Shown: piece after piece, positions 36,706-45,166 of the stretch
How positions within the stretch are numbered: position 1 is the first letter of the stretch
Layout of the letters: each line of letters opens with the position of its first letter
Assembly (NCBI GenBank): GCA_023395555.1
Contig: JAEWYQ010000082.1
Coordinates: 1 to 64,000 of the forward strand
Length of the DNA: 64,000 nt
Direction of reading: 5' to 3'
Source of the DNA: Bacillota bacterium
GTDB lineage: Bacteria; Bacillota; Clostridia; Lachnospirales; Lachnospiraceae
Notes under the pieces: model-generated
Database searches by the model: none
Seen by the model: only the letters and a program-made list of their open reading frames with translations
What the model was told of the DNA's origin: nothing
Program-made: the position numbers and the translations under genes

Positions 36706-39700
36706 TTATTTGAATTTAATCTTATAGGTTTTTATCTCATAAGGCTTTATCTCAAAAGCAAAGCCCTTTTCCGTTGCGGGAACAGCCTCAATTGCCTCTT
36801 CCAGCAGGTTGCACTCTTCGATAGACTGAATATCCGCTGGAATTCCAAGGCTGACATTAGCTTTGGTTAAGGCATTCTCAAATTCATAGATACGAAGGAC
36901 TATGCCGTCTCCATCTTCCGCCTGCTTCACAGTCTCTATCATGACATTGGATTTGTCAATGGATACGTAAGAAGCAGCCTCACCGGGGATACCTCCCTTC
37001 ACTGCATAAGCCGGCTGGTTTAAGCCGGCAGCTTCCCTGACGGTACCGGCTGCTCTCCAGGTTTCGGCATGAGGATAGAGGGCATAGGTAAAGTAATGCT
37101 CTTCCTGGTCCGTCGTAGGATTGGGTTCAATACCGGATTTAATCAGGGTAATCGCCATATTGCCGTCCTTTATGGAATGACCGTATTTACAGTCATTTAA
37201 CAGACTGACACCATAATGGCCTTCCGATAAATCGATCCACTTGTGTCCGCAGCTCTCGAATCTGGCAACATCCCAACTGGTATTGCTATGCACCTTCCTT
37301 GTAAGGTTGCCGAATTGAATGTCAAAGGCTGCTTCATCGGAGTGGATATTGACCGGGAAGTGCACTTTCAAAAGATGCTGGTGCTCTTTCCAGTCAACAT
37401 AGGTATCAAATTCAATTCTTCTGCTGCGGGCGTAGAAATATATCTTCTGCCGGATAACCGATTGGCTGACCCTTCTGTCTATTTCCAGGGTTGCACGAAC
37501 CTCGCCTATTTCCGTCCATTCCATACGGGAAACCTCGGTGATATCCCAGGATTTTTCCGTATAGAAGATATCAATATCCCAGTTATCAAAATAAATGGGC
37601 TTATCCTCATAGATCCGGAACAGATTCCCCTGCTGTTTTGCCTGTAATACTTCCCTGTCGTTCTCTTTGTCATAGAGGGAGGTAAACAGTCCCTGTTCAT
37701 CAAGCTTTATGATATAAAAAGGTGTTTCGAGGCAATTGCCGCTTAAAAGGAAAGGCGCCTCCCCTTCCCTGTGGCTTACTGCTTCAAAGGTCTTACTTCC
37801 CTTAGACGGCAGCCCTTTCAGGAAGGCAACCCCGCCGTCTGCCGTTTTCTGAACCGGATAGATATTACCGGCATCATCCTTAAGGGCTTGTATGTCCAGG
37901 CCGTCCAGATGAACAATATCATCCCGGAGGAAGCCCAGGGTGTTAAACACAGTAATTCCTTCCCCGCTGCCGGTTAATGCTCCCAGACGGTCTGTTATCA
38001 TCGCTTCGGCCTTTTCTTTCAGTTCTGCATATTCCTGCTTCGTAACTTCATATACCTCTTTGATGGAGGAACCCGGCAGGATGTCGTGGAACTGGTTCAG
38101 CAGCACCTTCTTCCACATTGCATCAAGCTCTTCCGCCGGATAAGGGATGTTCTGCTTTAATGCCATCACGGAAAGGAGCTCCAGGTCCATCAGCATCAGC
38201 TCGCTCTTACGGTTGGAACGCTTGTTTCTTGCCATGGAAGTATAGGTTCCCCTATGGTATTCAAAATAGAATTCCCCTTCCCATACCGCAAGCCTTTTAT
38301 TGCCTTTCACCCTGTCATACAATTCATCAAAATACGTTCCGGAGAATTCCTGGCGTACTTTTGGTATTCCTTTTATCCCCTTTTCCATGCGGATGGAAGT
38401 CTCTAGCATCTCTCTGGTGGGACCGCCGCCGCCGTCTCCGTATCCATAGGAAATCAGGATATCATTGTTTATGTCTTTATTCTGATAACGCATCCAGCCG
38501 CCCATAATGGAATCAGGATGAAGCATACCATTATACGTGGTAAAGTATTCATTGGCACTCTGGCCCACTCCAAGGGTAGAAATAAAATGGGTAAGGATTT
38601 CTGTTCCGTCAATGCCCTTCCAAAGCAGGGTATCGTTTGGTATCTTGTTAAATTGATTCCATGCCAGCTTCGTAGTCATAAAATAATCAATTCCGGATTT
38701 CTTCATAATCTGGGGAAGTGCCCCGGAATAGCCGAATACGTCAGGAAGCCAGAGAATCCGGTTATCAACGCCGAATTCCTCTTTAAAGAATTTCTTGCCG
38801 TGGATAAACTGACGGACCAGAGACTCTCCCGAGGTAAGGTTACAATCCGCCTCTACCCACATACCGCCTTCCGGCTCCCATCTGCCTTCCTTCACTTTTT
38901 CCTTTAACCGGGCATAAAGCTCCGGATACCTTTCCTTAAGAAAAGAATATAACTGGGGCTGGCTTGACATGAATTTATAATTTGGATATTCCTCCATAAA
39001 CTTTAAAACAGTGGCAAAGCTTCTTGCAACCTTTTCCCTGGTCTGCTCTACGGTCCACCACCAGGCAACATCAATGTGAGTATGGCCGATGCAGGTGGCA
39101 ATCACATCTTCAAAGCCCGCCATATCCTCGTATAAGGCTTTCTCAAGATATTGATCCGCCGCTTCCAGGGATTCATAAAATTCTTTTGAGTAAGGAATCC
39201 GAAGATCCAATAAATTAACGCAGTTATTTAATACCGTCTCAATATCCTTTCTTACCTTATCCTCCTTATCCATTCTGGAAAAGGCGCTCAAAGGAACATG
39301 GATATCATAATAGAGCTTTTCAATCTTGGGATCAATCTCCATCATTTCCACGATCAGATTGAATTCACTATGAATCGTTCCCGTATAGGACTGCAGATCC
39401 AAATGGCAGGTCTGCCCGGAGACAGCTTCCTTTGTCAAAAGGACCCTTCTGTGATTCATATCAATTCCCTGGGTTGCCGCACCGTCGACAAATAACAGGA
39501 ACTGCGGATTCTTACCGTCATCCCATTCATCAATCTGTGTTCTTACATTCATCCATACCGCTTTGCCATCCATAGACCGGGGTACCGTGAATTCACCGCG
39601 GAACCAGTAATGTTTATCCGGGCCGTACCAATGCATGGTTTTACAGTCAAATCCTTCCCATTCCTCTCCTGCCTTATCTGCATCCTCCGGATGGACATAA

Positions 39701-39804
39701 TTCCCCCTTTTGAACTTCCAGTCATCAACAGGAACCTTCTGTACCACGGAAAGCTTCTTTAATTGGTCGCAGATTACACGAATCCGCTTATCTAAAAATA
39801 CCAT
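36706..39804 (-). CDS. Alpha-mannosidase, GH38
   Basis: A 1,032-residue zinc-dependent retaining alpha-mannosidase. N-terminal jelly-roll lead-in, then the barrel with GHTHIDVAWWWTVEQTREK (zinc ligands, near residue 240) and GGMWVEADCNLTSGESLVRQ (nucleophile Asp near 320). NQFHDILPGSS (three-helix domain) and the long beta C-terminus complete the protein. No signal peptide, so it acts in the cytoplasm, removing alpha-mannose from imported N-glycan pieces. The ATG at 39804 with AGAGG 5 bases upstream is preferred over a GTG at 39810. It is followed closely by GH3 and preceded by GH130, matching a route from high-mannose chains to Man-GlcNAc. Confidence 0.94.
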   Translation of the reverse strand: MVFLDKRIRVICDQLKKLSVVQKVPVDDWKFKRGNYVHPEDADKAGEEWEGFDCKTMHWYGPDKHYWFRGEFTVPRSMDGKAVWMNVRTQIDEWDDGKNPQFLLFVDGAATQGIDMNHRRVLLTKEAVSGQTCHLDLQSYTGTIHSEFNLIVEMMEIDPKIEKLYYDIHVPLSAFSRMDKEDKVRKDIETVLNNCVNLLDLRIPYSKEFYESLEAADQYLEKALYEDMAGFEDVIATCIGHTHIDVAWWWTVEQTREKVARSFATVLKFMEEYPNYKFMSSQPQLYSFLKERYPELYARLKEKVKEGRWEPEGGMWVEADCNLTSGESLVRQFIHGKKFFKEEFGVDNRILWLPDVFGYSGALPQIMKKSGIDYFMTTKLAWNQFNKIPNDTLLWKGIDGTEILTHFISTLGVGQSANEYFTTYNGMLHPDSIMGGWMRYQNKDINNDILISYGYGDGGGGPTREMLETSIRMEKGIKGIPKVRQEFSGTYFDELYDRVKGNKRLAVWEGEFYFEYHRGTYTSMARNKRSNRKSELMLMDLELLSVMALKQNIPYPAEELDAMWKKVLLNQFHDILPGSSIKEVYEVTKQEYAELKEKAEAMITDRLGALTGSGEGITVFNTLGFLRDDIVHLDGLDIQALKDDAGNIYPVQKTADGGVAFLKGLPSKGSKTFEAVSHREGEAPFLLSGNCLETPFYIIKLDEQGLFTSLYDKENDREVLQAKQQGNLFRIYEDKPIYFDNWDIDIFYTEKSWDITEVSRMEWTEIGEVRATLEIDRRVSQSVIRQKIYFYARSRRIEFDTYVDWKEHQHLLKVHFPVNIHSDEAAFDIQFGNLTRKVHSNTSWDVARFESCGHKWIDLSEGHYGVSLLNDCKYGHSIKDGNMAITLIKSGIEPNPTTDQEEHYFTYALYPHAETWRAAGTVREAAGLNQPAYAVKGGIPGEAASYVSIDKSNVMIETVKQAEDGDGIVLRIYEFENALTKANVSLGIPADIQSIEECNLLEEAIEAVPATEKGFAFEIKPYEIKTYKIKFK

Positions 39805-39897
39805 AGACACCTCTTTCTACCTTGAAGGTTTTATATTCTTTTATTACTTCCTATCCTGTATTTTATCAACGAATCCCATACGCTGTCTACCTGAGAT

Positions 39898-40881
39898 CTA
39901 AAACTCCTCCATAGCTGCCATTAATTCATCAACCGTTGTAAAGGCCAAGCCCACTACGGTATCCGCACAACCATAATAAATGGCAATTCTTCCGGTATCG
40001 GCATCTGTTAAGGCTGCACATGGAAAGATCACATTAGGCACATCCCCTGTTATTTCATATAATTCACTTGGCGCCAGAATATAATTCCTGGTTCTTTTCT
40101 TCACCTTCCAGGGTTGATCCATATCCAGCAGGGCACATCCTACGCGGTATACAAACCCGTTGCAGGTTGCCAGAACACCGTGGTATATTATCAGCCATCC
40201 CTCATCTGTTTCTATGGGAGTCGCTCCGGCTCCAATTTTTGTGGACTGCCAGCCGGAAACTTCAAAATCGCAGGTTCCCATTACATACCGGTGATGCCCC
40301 CAATACTCCAGATCATTGCTCTGACTGTAATAGATATCCCCGAAAGGGGTATGGCCGTTATCACTGGGCCGGCTTAGCATTGCATATTTTCCATTAATTT
40401 TTTTTGGAAAAAGGACTCCGTTTCGGTTATAGGGGAGGAATGCATTTTCCAATTGAACAAAGGTTTTAAAATCAAAGGTATATCCAACTCCGATAGTCGG
40501 ACCATGATATCCGTTGCACCAGGTAATATAATAACGGTCTTCCATATAACAAACCCTCGGATCATAACGATAGACCTTTTTTGTAATCTCCTCGTCCTCT
40601 CCGATGAATTCTATAGGCCCCGGCTGAATGTCCCATTGAACACCATCCTTACTAAATCCCGCATAGATGTCCATCGTTATGGCCTTACTGTCACACCGGA
40701 ATACCCCTGCATAACCATCCTGAAAAGGCACTACTGCACTGTTGAAGATGCTGTTTGATGTCGGTGTTGCCCCTCTTCCGATAATCGGGTTAGAATCATA
40801 TCGCCAGATCGGATCCCGGGACCCTTCCGGTTTATCCTGCCACGGAAGATTCTGACAGGACCTTCCAATAATCTTACTCAT
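39898..40881 (-). CDS. GH130 beta-mannoside phosphorylase, copy 2
   Basis: A 327-residue paralogue of the protein at 2962-3954. Most positions are the same by eye across the whole length, including [21 protein letters not shown] and the propeller repeats. Differences gather at the N-terminus, around residues 205-215 and at the extreme C-terminus, so substrate preference could differ slightly. GGAGG lies 8 bases before the ATG. It begins the GH130-GH38-GH3 block after the binding-protein gene and is preceded by a hairpin that carries the same 12-base sequence as the one at 15512-15548. Confidence 0.9.
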   Translation of the reverse strand: MSKIIGRSCQNLPWQDKPEGSRDPIWRYDSNPIIGRGATPTSNSIFNSAVVPFQDGYAGVFRCDSKAITMDIYAGFSKDGVQWDIQPGPIEFIGEDEEITKKVYRYDPRVCYMEDRYYITWCNGYHGPTIGVGYTFDFKTFVQLENAFLPYNRNGVLFPKKINGKYAMLSRPSDNGHTPFGDIYYSQSNDLEYWGHHRYVMGTCDFEVSGWQSTKIGAGATPIETDEGWLIIYHGVLATCNGFVYRVGCALLDMDQPWKVKKRTRNYILAPSELYEITGDVPNVIFPCAALTDADTGRIAIYYGCADTVVGLAFTTVDELMAAMEEF

Positions 40882-40904
40882 CTGTTATCCTCCATAATAT
40901 TATG

Positions 40905-40939
40905 ATTAAAGCATCAAAAGCACCTTTTGAAACTTTAAT
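40905..40939 (-). promoter_or_regulatory. Hairpin with the shared 12-base sequence, upstream of GH130 copy 2
   Basis: ATTAAAG (40905-40911) pairs with CTTTAAT (40933-40939) and TCAAAAG (40914-40920) pairs with CTTTTGA (40924-40930), with a 2x2 internal loop and a 3-base end loop. It contains AGCACCTTTTGA (40919-40930, plus strand), identical to the loop at 15525-15536. The start codon is 24 bases downstream. Confidence 0.55.
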
Positions 40940-41038
40940 GATATGATTAGTCAAGCACTGCTGTCTGACATTTGCCGCATGATTTATCTGACAATTAGAA
41001 TTAAAAACAAATCCAACTTATTTTCAAAATATGACAGT

Positions 41039-41071
41039 TTCGAGTGTCTAAAGGTGCCTTTGACACTCGAA
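41039..41071. repeat. Ten-base-pair hairpin between binding-protein and GH130 genes
   Basis: Perfect arms TTCGAGTGTC (41039-41048) and GACACTCGAA (41062-41071) around a 13-base loop with AAAGGTGCC, related to the loop sequences of the hairpins at 15512 and 40905. No T-run follows. It probably helps define the 3' end of the binding-protein message. The surrounding 40882-41249 region holds no convincing gene. Confidence 0.55.
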
Positions 41072-41078
41072 GCAAGAT

Positions 41079-41142
41079 TTAAACGGGCTATTGCAAAACC
41101 CCACAGCGAACCCTCTGCCTGTCTTTGTAACAGCCCGTTTAA
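41079..41142. repeat. Small palindromic element with insertion-sequence-like ends
   Basis: Arms TTAAACGGGCT (41079-41089) and AGCCCGTTTAA (41132-41142) pair perfectly over 11 bp. After one mismatch, TTGCAAA pairs with TTTGTAA, giving a 64-base long-armed hairpin. The GGGCTATTGCAAAA start resembles the end of the element at 27655-27810. It may be a miniature mobile element or a dispersed hairpin adopted as an mRNA 3' end. Confidence 0.5.
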
Positions 41143-41249
41143 TATTTACAACACCTCAATTTTATTTGTATCCAAGCAAAAATCTTATGCATGGAAACAT
41201 AGTATCTTTATCCTGGAACAGTATATAAAGCTCAGTCCAACTTAATTTC

Positions 41250-42749
41250 CTACTTATAATAAGCATTAATCTGATTCTGTACTTCTGTGAGAATGGTATC
41301 AAGTCCGGCAGCTTTTAATTCGTTGGTGATCTTAGCCGCTGTCTCTTCAGGAGCAGCCGCACCTGTTAATAATTCACTCTTATACTTGTTGTATACTTCT
41401 CTGCAGTTGGCAAGTTCATTCTGAATATTGGAGTAATCTGCGTTAAATCCTAACAGAACAGAAGGTTTTGCACCTTCATTTAACGCTTTTACTTCATCCC
41501 ACTGATTAAACTCATCTGTTGTCAACTGGGAAACCGTAAAAAATGTACCCTGGGTATATCCTGCCATCTTCCAGTCTGTATTAAGCCTTTCAATTTTACC
41601 GTCCTCTGTGTATTTGAAGTTTTCTCCTTCAACACCGAAGTAGAAGGCATCTCTGACTTTCGAATCCAGGTTTACAAGCTGTAAGAATTCCAGGCACTTT
41701 TCAGGATATTTTGCGCCGGAATAAATGGCGTTTACTGAACCGCGGACCGTTTCATTGGAAACTATGGTATCGTTAATCTGAATCGCTTCGGCTTCTACCC
41801 CCATATTAGGTCCCCAGGTGGTTTTTGCAGCAGAAGGCCAGCCCTGAGCGATACTTACCGCTTTATATGTTGGTGTTTCTGAGGTGGAAGGGGCATCGGG
41901 GTTAATGATACCGGCTTTATACCACTCATTAATGATTTTCAGCTGGGACATAATATCTTCCTGCTCCAGGGCATTTACCACCGTACGGCTTTCATCATCA
42001 TACCTTACGCCAACGCAAGGAATTCCAAGCCCGACGGAATCATATAAGCTGAAAATCATGCTAAGTCCGTTCTGATCCATGGGGAAAGCCGCAATTCCTT
42101 CTCCTTCTGTGATTTTCTTCAAAGGCCCGGTAAGGGCTTCCAGGGTATGGATATTCTTATAATCAATGCTGTATTTATCCGCCATCGCCTTATCCCATAC
42201 GATAAAATTGGACATGGAGGAATCTTTGTAGGTAGGAATACCATAAACACTTCCGTTAATGGATACCGCACTCCAATAGTCCTCCGGAATATAGCTGTAC
42301 AGATCAGGAGCGCTGGTTTTTACAATATCCTTGATATCATAATAGGCACCTAAAGCAGCATCGCTGGTAAAATTACTGCCGTCAGTAAACAGAATATCAA
42401 AATATTCACCGGAGTTGACAAGGATATTTCTTCTGTTTCCCCAATCGCCCCATGATACAACTTCCATATCGATGTTAACCCCGATTTTTTCTTCCAAATA
42501 TGGATTGATCTGTGCTAACCAGGCATCATAATTGTCGGGCATGCCGCTGCCGACAGCAATCCACTTTAAGGTTACTGTCTCTTTGACGGATGTGTTTTCA
42601 TTATTCCCTGCCGGTGTTGCAGTTGCTCCATTGGTTGTCCCCGGGTTGTCTGTGTTTTTCTTGTTCTCATTTGAACCTTTGGAGCATCCTGCAAAGATTG
42701 TGCTGAGGATAAGCATGAGAGTTAATAACAAAGCCATCTTTCTTTTCAT
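41250..42749 (-). CDS. Sugar-binding lipoprotein, LplA/DUF3502-like
   Basis: A 499-residue extracellular solute-binding protein with lipobox FAGC (Cys 22) and an Asn/Thr-rich spacer. Features fit LplA-type importers: LKWIAVGSGMPDNYDAWL at the start of the domain, GEYFDILFTDGSNF, YGIPTYKD, YPEKCLEFLQLVN, and a C-terminal helix ending NQINAYYK. GGAGGT precedes the ATG. It is downstream of the LplB- and LplC-like permeases, with hairpins on both sides. The ligand is probably a mannose-containing oligosaccharide given the following GH130-GH38-GH3 genes. Confidence 0.9.
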   Translation of the reverse strand: MKRKMALLLTLMLILSTIFAGCSKGSNENKKNTDNPGTTNGATATPAGNNENTSVKETVTLKWIAVGSGMPDNYDAWLAQINPYLEEKIGVNIDMEVVSWGDWGNRRNILVNSGEYFDILFTDGSNFTSDAALGAYYDIKDIVKTSAPDLYSYIPEDYWSAVSINGSVYGIPTYKDSSMSNFIVWDKAMADKYSIDYKNIHTLEALTGPLKKITEGEGIAAFPMDQNGLSMIFSLYDSVGLGIPCVGVRYDDESRTVVNALEQEDIMSQLKIINEWYKAGIINPDAPSTSETPTYKAVSIAQGWPSAAKTTWGPNMGVEAEAIQINDTIVSNETVRGSVNAIYSGAKYPEKCLEFLQLVNLDSKVRDAFYFGVEGENFKYTEDGKIERLNTDWKMAGYTQGTFFTVSQLTTDEFNQWDEVKALNEGAKPSVLLGFNADYSNIQNELANCREVYNKYKSELLTGAAAPEETAAKITNELKAAGLDTILTEVQNQINAYYK

Positions 42750-42776
42750 AAAATACCTCCTGTTTGTTTGATTTTA

Positions 42777-42805
42777 TTTATTAAAGTAAATATACTTTTA
42801 ATAAA
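42777..42805 (-). promoter_or_regulatory. AT-rich hairpin in the 5' region of the binding-protein gene
   Basis: TTTATTAAAGTA (42777-42788) pairs with TACTTTTAATAAA (42793-42805) over 12 bp with one bulged base, about 30 bases upstream of the start at 42749. It matches the pattern of hairpins on the 5' side of binding-protein genes in this cluster. Confidence 0.45.
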
Positions 42806-42832
42806 TCTTTACTAATCCGCCGGGCATTCTCA

Positions 42833-43759
42833 TCATCCCTTTACGGAACCGATGGTTAAGCCTGAGACAAAATACCTTTGAAAAAACGGATACGCACAGG
42901 CAATGGGTACCACGATCATTACAGCTATTGCCATTCTTGCCGACTCTGTGGGCATCATATTCTTATATTCCTGGACGGATAATCCTGCTGACGGATTATT
43001 AGCCAAAAATTCCACATTCATTTGTATTTTATTTAAGATAGCCTGCAGTGACATTAATTTATTATTATTAATATAAAGAGAGGACTGGAACCAGTCATTC
43101 CAATAACCAAAGCTTAAAAACAGCCCGATGGTAGCCAGCAGAGGCTTTGAAATAGGTAATATGATCCTTGTATAAATACTGAGCTGATTGGCACCGTCAA
43201 TTTTGGCCGCCTCCACAATAGAATCCGGTATACTGGTTTTAAAGAAGGTCTTACATATGACCACATTATAAGAGGATACCGCCAGGGGAAGGATCAAGGC
43301 CCATATGGAATCCTTTAAATGCAGTATATTAATATTTACCACATAGGAGGCCACCATACCGCCGCCAAAAATCATAGGAATGAATACCACCCAGGTCAAG
43401 AATCCTTTCAGCTTATACTCAGCTCTGGATAAAACATAGCCCATGGCGGAGGTAAGCAGCAGGCCGATTATGGTTCCCAATATGGTAACCAGCAGGGAAA
43501 CCCCAAAAGCACCCAGTATCGTCTCCTTTTCATTCCATAAGAACAGATAGGCATCCAGGGAAAACTCCCTGGGAATGAATTGGTATCCCCATTTCGCGAT
43601 GGATTGCTTTGATGATACCGATATCATAATTACAAATATAAAAGGTACAATCGCTGTCAGAGCACATATCACAAAAATAATATTAAATATAAAGTTAACC
43701 GGTTTTGAAACTCTATTTAATTTATAGTTAGAAGCAGCCTCTTTCTTTTTTCCCGACAT
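42833..43759 (-). CDS. ABC transporter permease, LplC/YtcP type
   Basis: A permease of about 308 residues with a basic N-terminus, six hydrophobic segments, the coupling loop VEAAKIDGANQLSIYTRIIL and the typical C-terminus (YPFFQRYFVSGLTIGSVKG). A GTG at 43762 precedes the ATG at 43759. AAGGAG lies 7 bases before the ATG, which is preferred. It works with the LplB-like permease at 43787 and the binding protein at 41250. These importers also use a shared cytosolic ATPase encoded elsewhere. Confidence 0.92.
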   Translation of the reverse strand: MSGKKKEAASNYKLNRVSKPVNFIFNIIFVICALTAIVPFIFVIMISVSSKQSIAKWGYQFIPREFSLDAYLFLWNEKETILGAFGVSLLVTILGTIIGLLLTSAMGYVLSRAEYKLKGFLTWVVFIPMIFGGGMVASYVVNINILHLKDSIWALILPLAVSSYNVVICKTFFKTSIPDSIVEAAKIDGANQLSIYTRIILPISKPLLATIGLFLSFGYWNDWFQSSLYINNNKLMSLQAILNKIQMNVEFLANNPSAGLSVQEYKNMMPTESARMAIAVMIVVPIACAYPFFQRYFVSGLTIGSVKG

Positions 43760-43786
43760 CACTTTTCTCCTTCCTCCAAGCTTGAT

Positions 43787-44746
43787 TTATATGATTGCAT
43801 ACTCGTCATCCACTTTTTTCACGATCCAGTTCGCTAATAAAATCGTGATGCAGCACGCAGCAGATTGCAGAAGTGATGTTGCAGACGTCATTCCAATAGG
43901 TGAATTCGATCTTATTGCATTATAAATATAAGTATCGATAGTGGATGAAACATTATAAAGGGAAGCCGGTATCCCCCTTGTCACCTGATAAAAGAGTCCG
44001 AAATCAGAACTAAAGATGCCGCCGATACTTAAGATGAACATCATAATTATGATAGGTTTTAAACATGGTAAGGTTATATATTTTACCTGCTTCCACTTTG
44101 TAGCTCCATCAATCACCGCCGCTTCATAATAGGTAGAATCAACCCCTGTGATACACGCCAGATAAACAACGGTTCCATATCCGACACCCTTCCACATCTT
44201 CATAAAAACGAGAATGAAAGGCCAGTATTTCGCTTCCATATACCATTGAACCGTTTCCTTCCCCATAGCATCCAGAATCTGATTAAAGATACCCTTATCC
44301 GAACTTAGAAAGGAAAAAACAAAATAACTTACAACTACCCAGGATAAGAAATGCGGAAAGAACATACAAGTCTGATAGATCTTCGATTTGACCTTGCCAT
44401 GTATCAGGCTGAGCATGATTGCCAGTGTAACAGGAATCAGAATACCCAATATAACAAATACGACATTATATAAAATAGTGTTACGCAGCAATAACGCAAA
44501 GCTGTTTGATTTAAACATGTACACAAAATTGCCAAAACCGGACCATTCACTATGTATCAGGTTATAGAGAAACCCTTTACGCGGAAAAATCCTATAATTC
44601 TTAAAGGCGATTACCACACCAAACATGGGTAAATAACTGAACAGCACATACCATACAAAGGTAGGCAAAGCCAGCAGTGATAATTGAGTATCATCTTTCG
44701 TCCAGTGTCCTTTTTTTGTTTTTTTCTTATCCGAAGCCTTTTTCAT
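43787..44746 (-). CDS. ABC transporter permease, LplB/YteP type
   Basis: A permease of about 319 residues with a Lys-rich N-terminus, six hydrophobic segments, the N-terminal LplB signature (LLALPTFVWYVLFSYLPMFG, then NYRIF) and the coupling loop YEAAVIDGATKWKQVKYITL. The frame extends to 44776, but GGAGG sits 5 bases before the ATG at 44746. It is the first gene of the 34360-44746 operon and has a clear promoter with an overlapping palindrome upstream. Confidence 0.92.
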   Translation of the reverse strand: MKKASDKKKTKKGHWTKDDTQLSLLALPTFVWYVLFSYLPMFGVVIAFKNYRIFPRKGFLYNLIHSEWSGFGNFVYMFKSNSFALLLRNTILYNVVFVILGILIPVTLAIMLSLIHGKVKSKIYQTCMFFPHFLSWVVVSYFVFSFLSSDKGIFNQILDAMGKETVQWYMEAKYWPFILVFMKMWKGVGYGTVVYLACITGVDSTYYEAAVIDGATKWKQVKYITLPCLKPIIIMMFILSIGGIFSSDFGLFYQVTRGIPASLYNVSSTIDTYIYNAIRSNSPIGMTSATSLLQSAACCITILLANWIVKKVDDEYAII

Positions 44747-44900
44747 ATCAACCTCCATCTGCCGTTTCAGCGTCATACAAAGCCATAAGTGAGTTTATTC
44801 ACTATGTAAAAATCAACCAATGAAACTTAACCTATGCCATAGGTTGTTAATCTGACAATGCAAAACAAATCATAATTTATATTGTTTTCAAAATATCTTT

Positions 44901-44920
44901 TGTTAACATTTAGGTTAACA
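44901..44920. promoter_or_regulatory. Candidate LacI-type operator
   Basis: TGTTAACATTTAGGTTAACA: perfect 7-base arms around a 6-base spacer, about 20-35 bases downstream of the predicted transcription start from the promoter at 44943-44971. A bound repressor here would block transcription. It shares TTAACA/TGTTAA with the sites at 50913 and 34258. Confidence 0.6.
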
Positions 44921-44942
44921 TCATTTCTGAAATACTAACATA

Positions 44943-44971
44943 ATTTTAACATGTGTTTTTTCTTATGTCAA
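44943..44971 (-). promoter_or_regulatory. Promoter of the LplBC operon
   Basis: Minus strand TTGACA (44966-44971) and TAAAAT (44943-44948) with 17 bases between, giving a leader of about 190 bases before the ATG at 44746. Confidence 0.65.
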
Positions 44972-45166
44972 TATGTTTTTAAATGTTTTAAACAATTTTT
45001 CTTCTCATAAACAAAATTTTATATGTTTTTTTACTAATTTAAATTTTTCAAAAAAGTAAAATCATTATTTTTTCTAAAATATACTCTATTAACAGTATTT
45101 CCAACATATCATTAACCGTTTACATATGTTAACACTTTTACAAGGTTATTATTAATCTTTGTTTCA

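Larger units (their letters stand above)
44747..45166. promoter_or_regulatory. Control region of the LplBC-GH130-GH38-GH3 operon
   Basis: 420 bases with no gene, very AT-rich. It holds the promoter and operator listed separately. An inverted repeat AACCTAT/ATAGGTT lies at 44829-44845, and there is another TTAAC...GTTAACA arrangement near 45112-45133. No terminator with a clear T-run is visible for the GH29 gene that ends at 45167. Confidence 0.6.

Noticed and set aside
2962..40881. The two GH130 genes as the ends of a composite transposon
   Set aside because: They are ordinary paralogous enzymes with many differences; no inverted ends or transposase accompany them.
40943..41245. A 100-codon plus-strand frame in the gap between GH130 and the binding-protein gene
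   Set aside because: It runs through two hairpins and an inserted palindromic element, has no family resemblance and no good ribosome binding site.
45061..45166. Intrinsic terminator for the GH29 gene ending at 45167
   Set aside because: The region is AT-rich but no stem followed by a T-run on the minus strand could be found.
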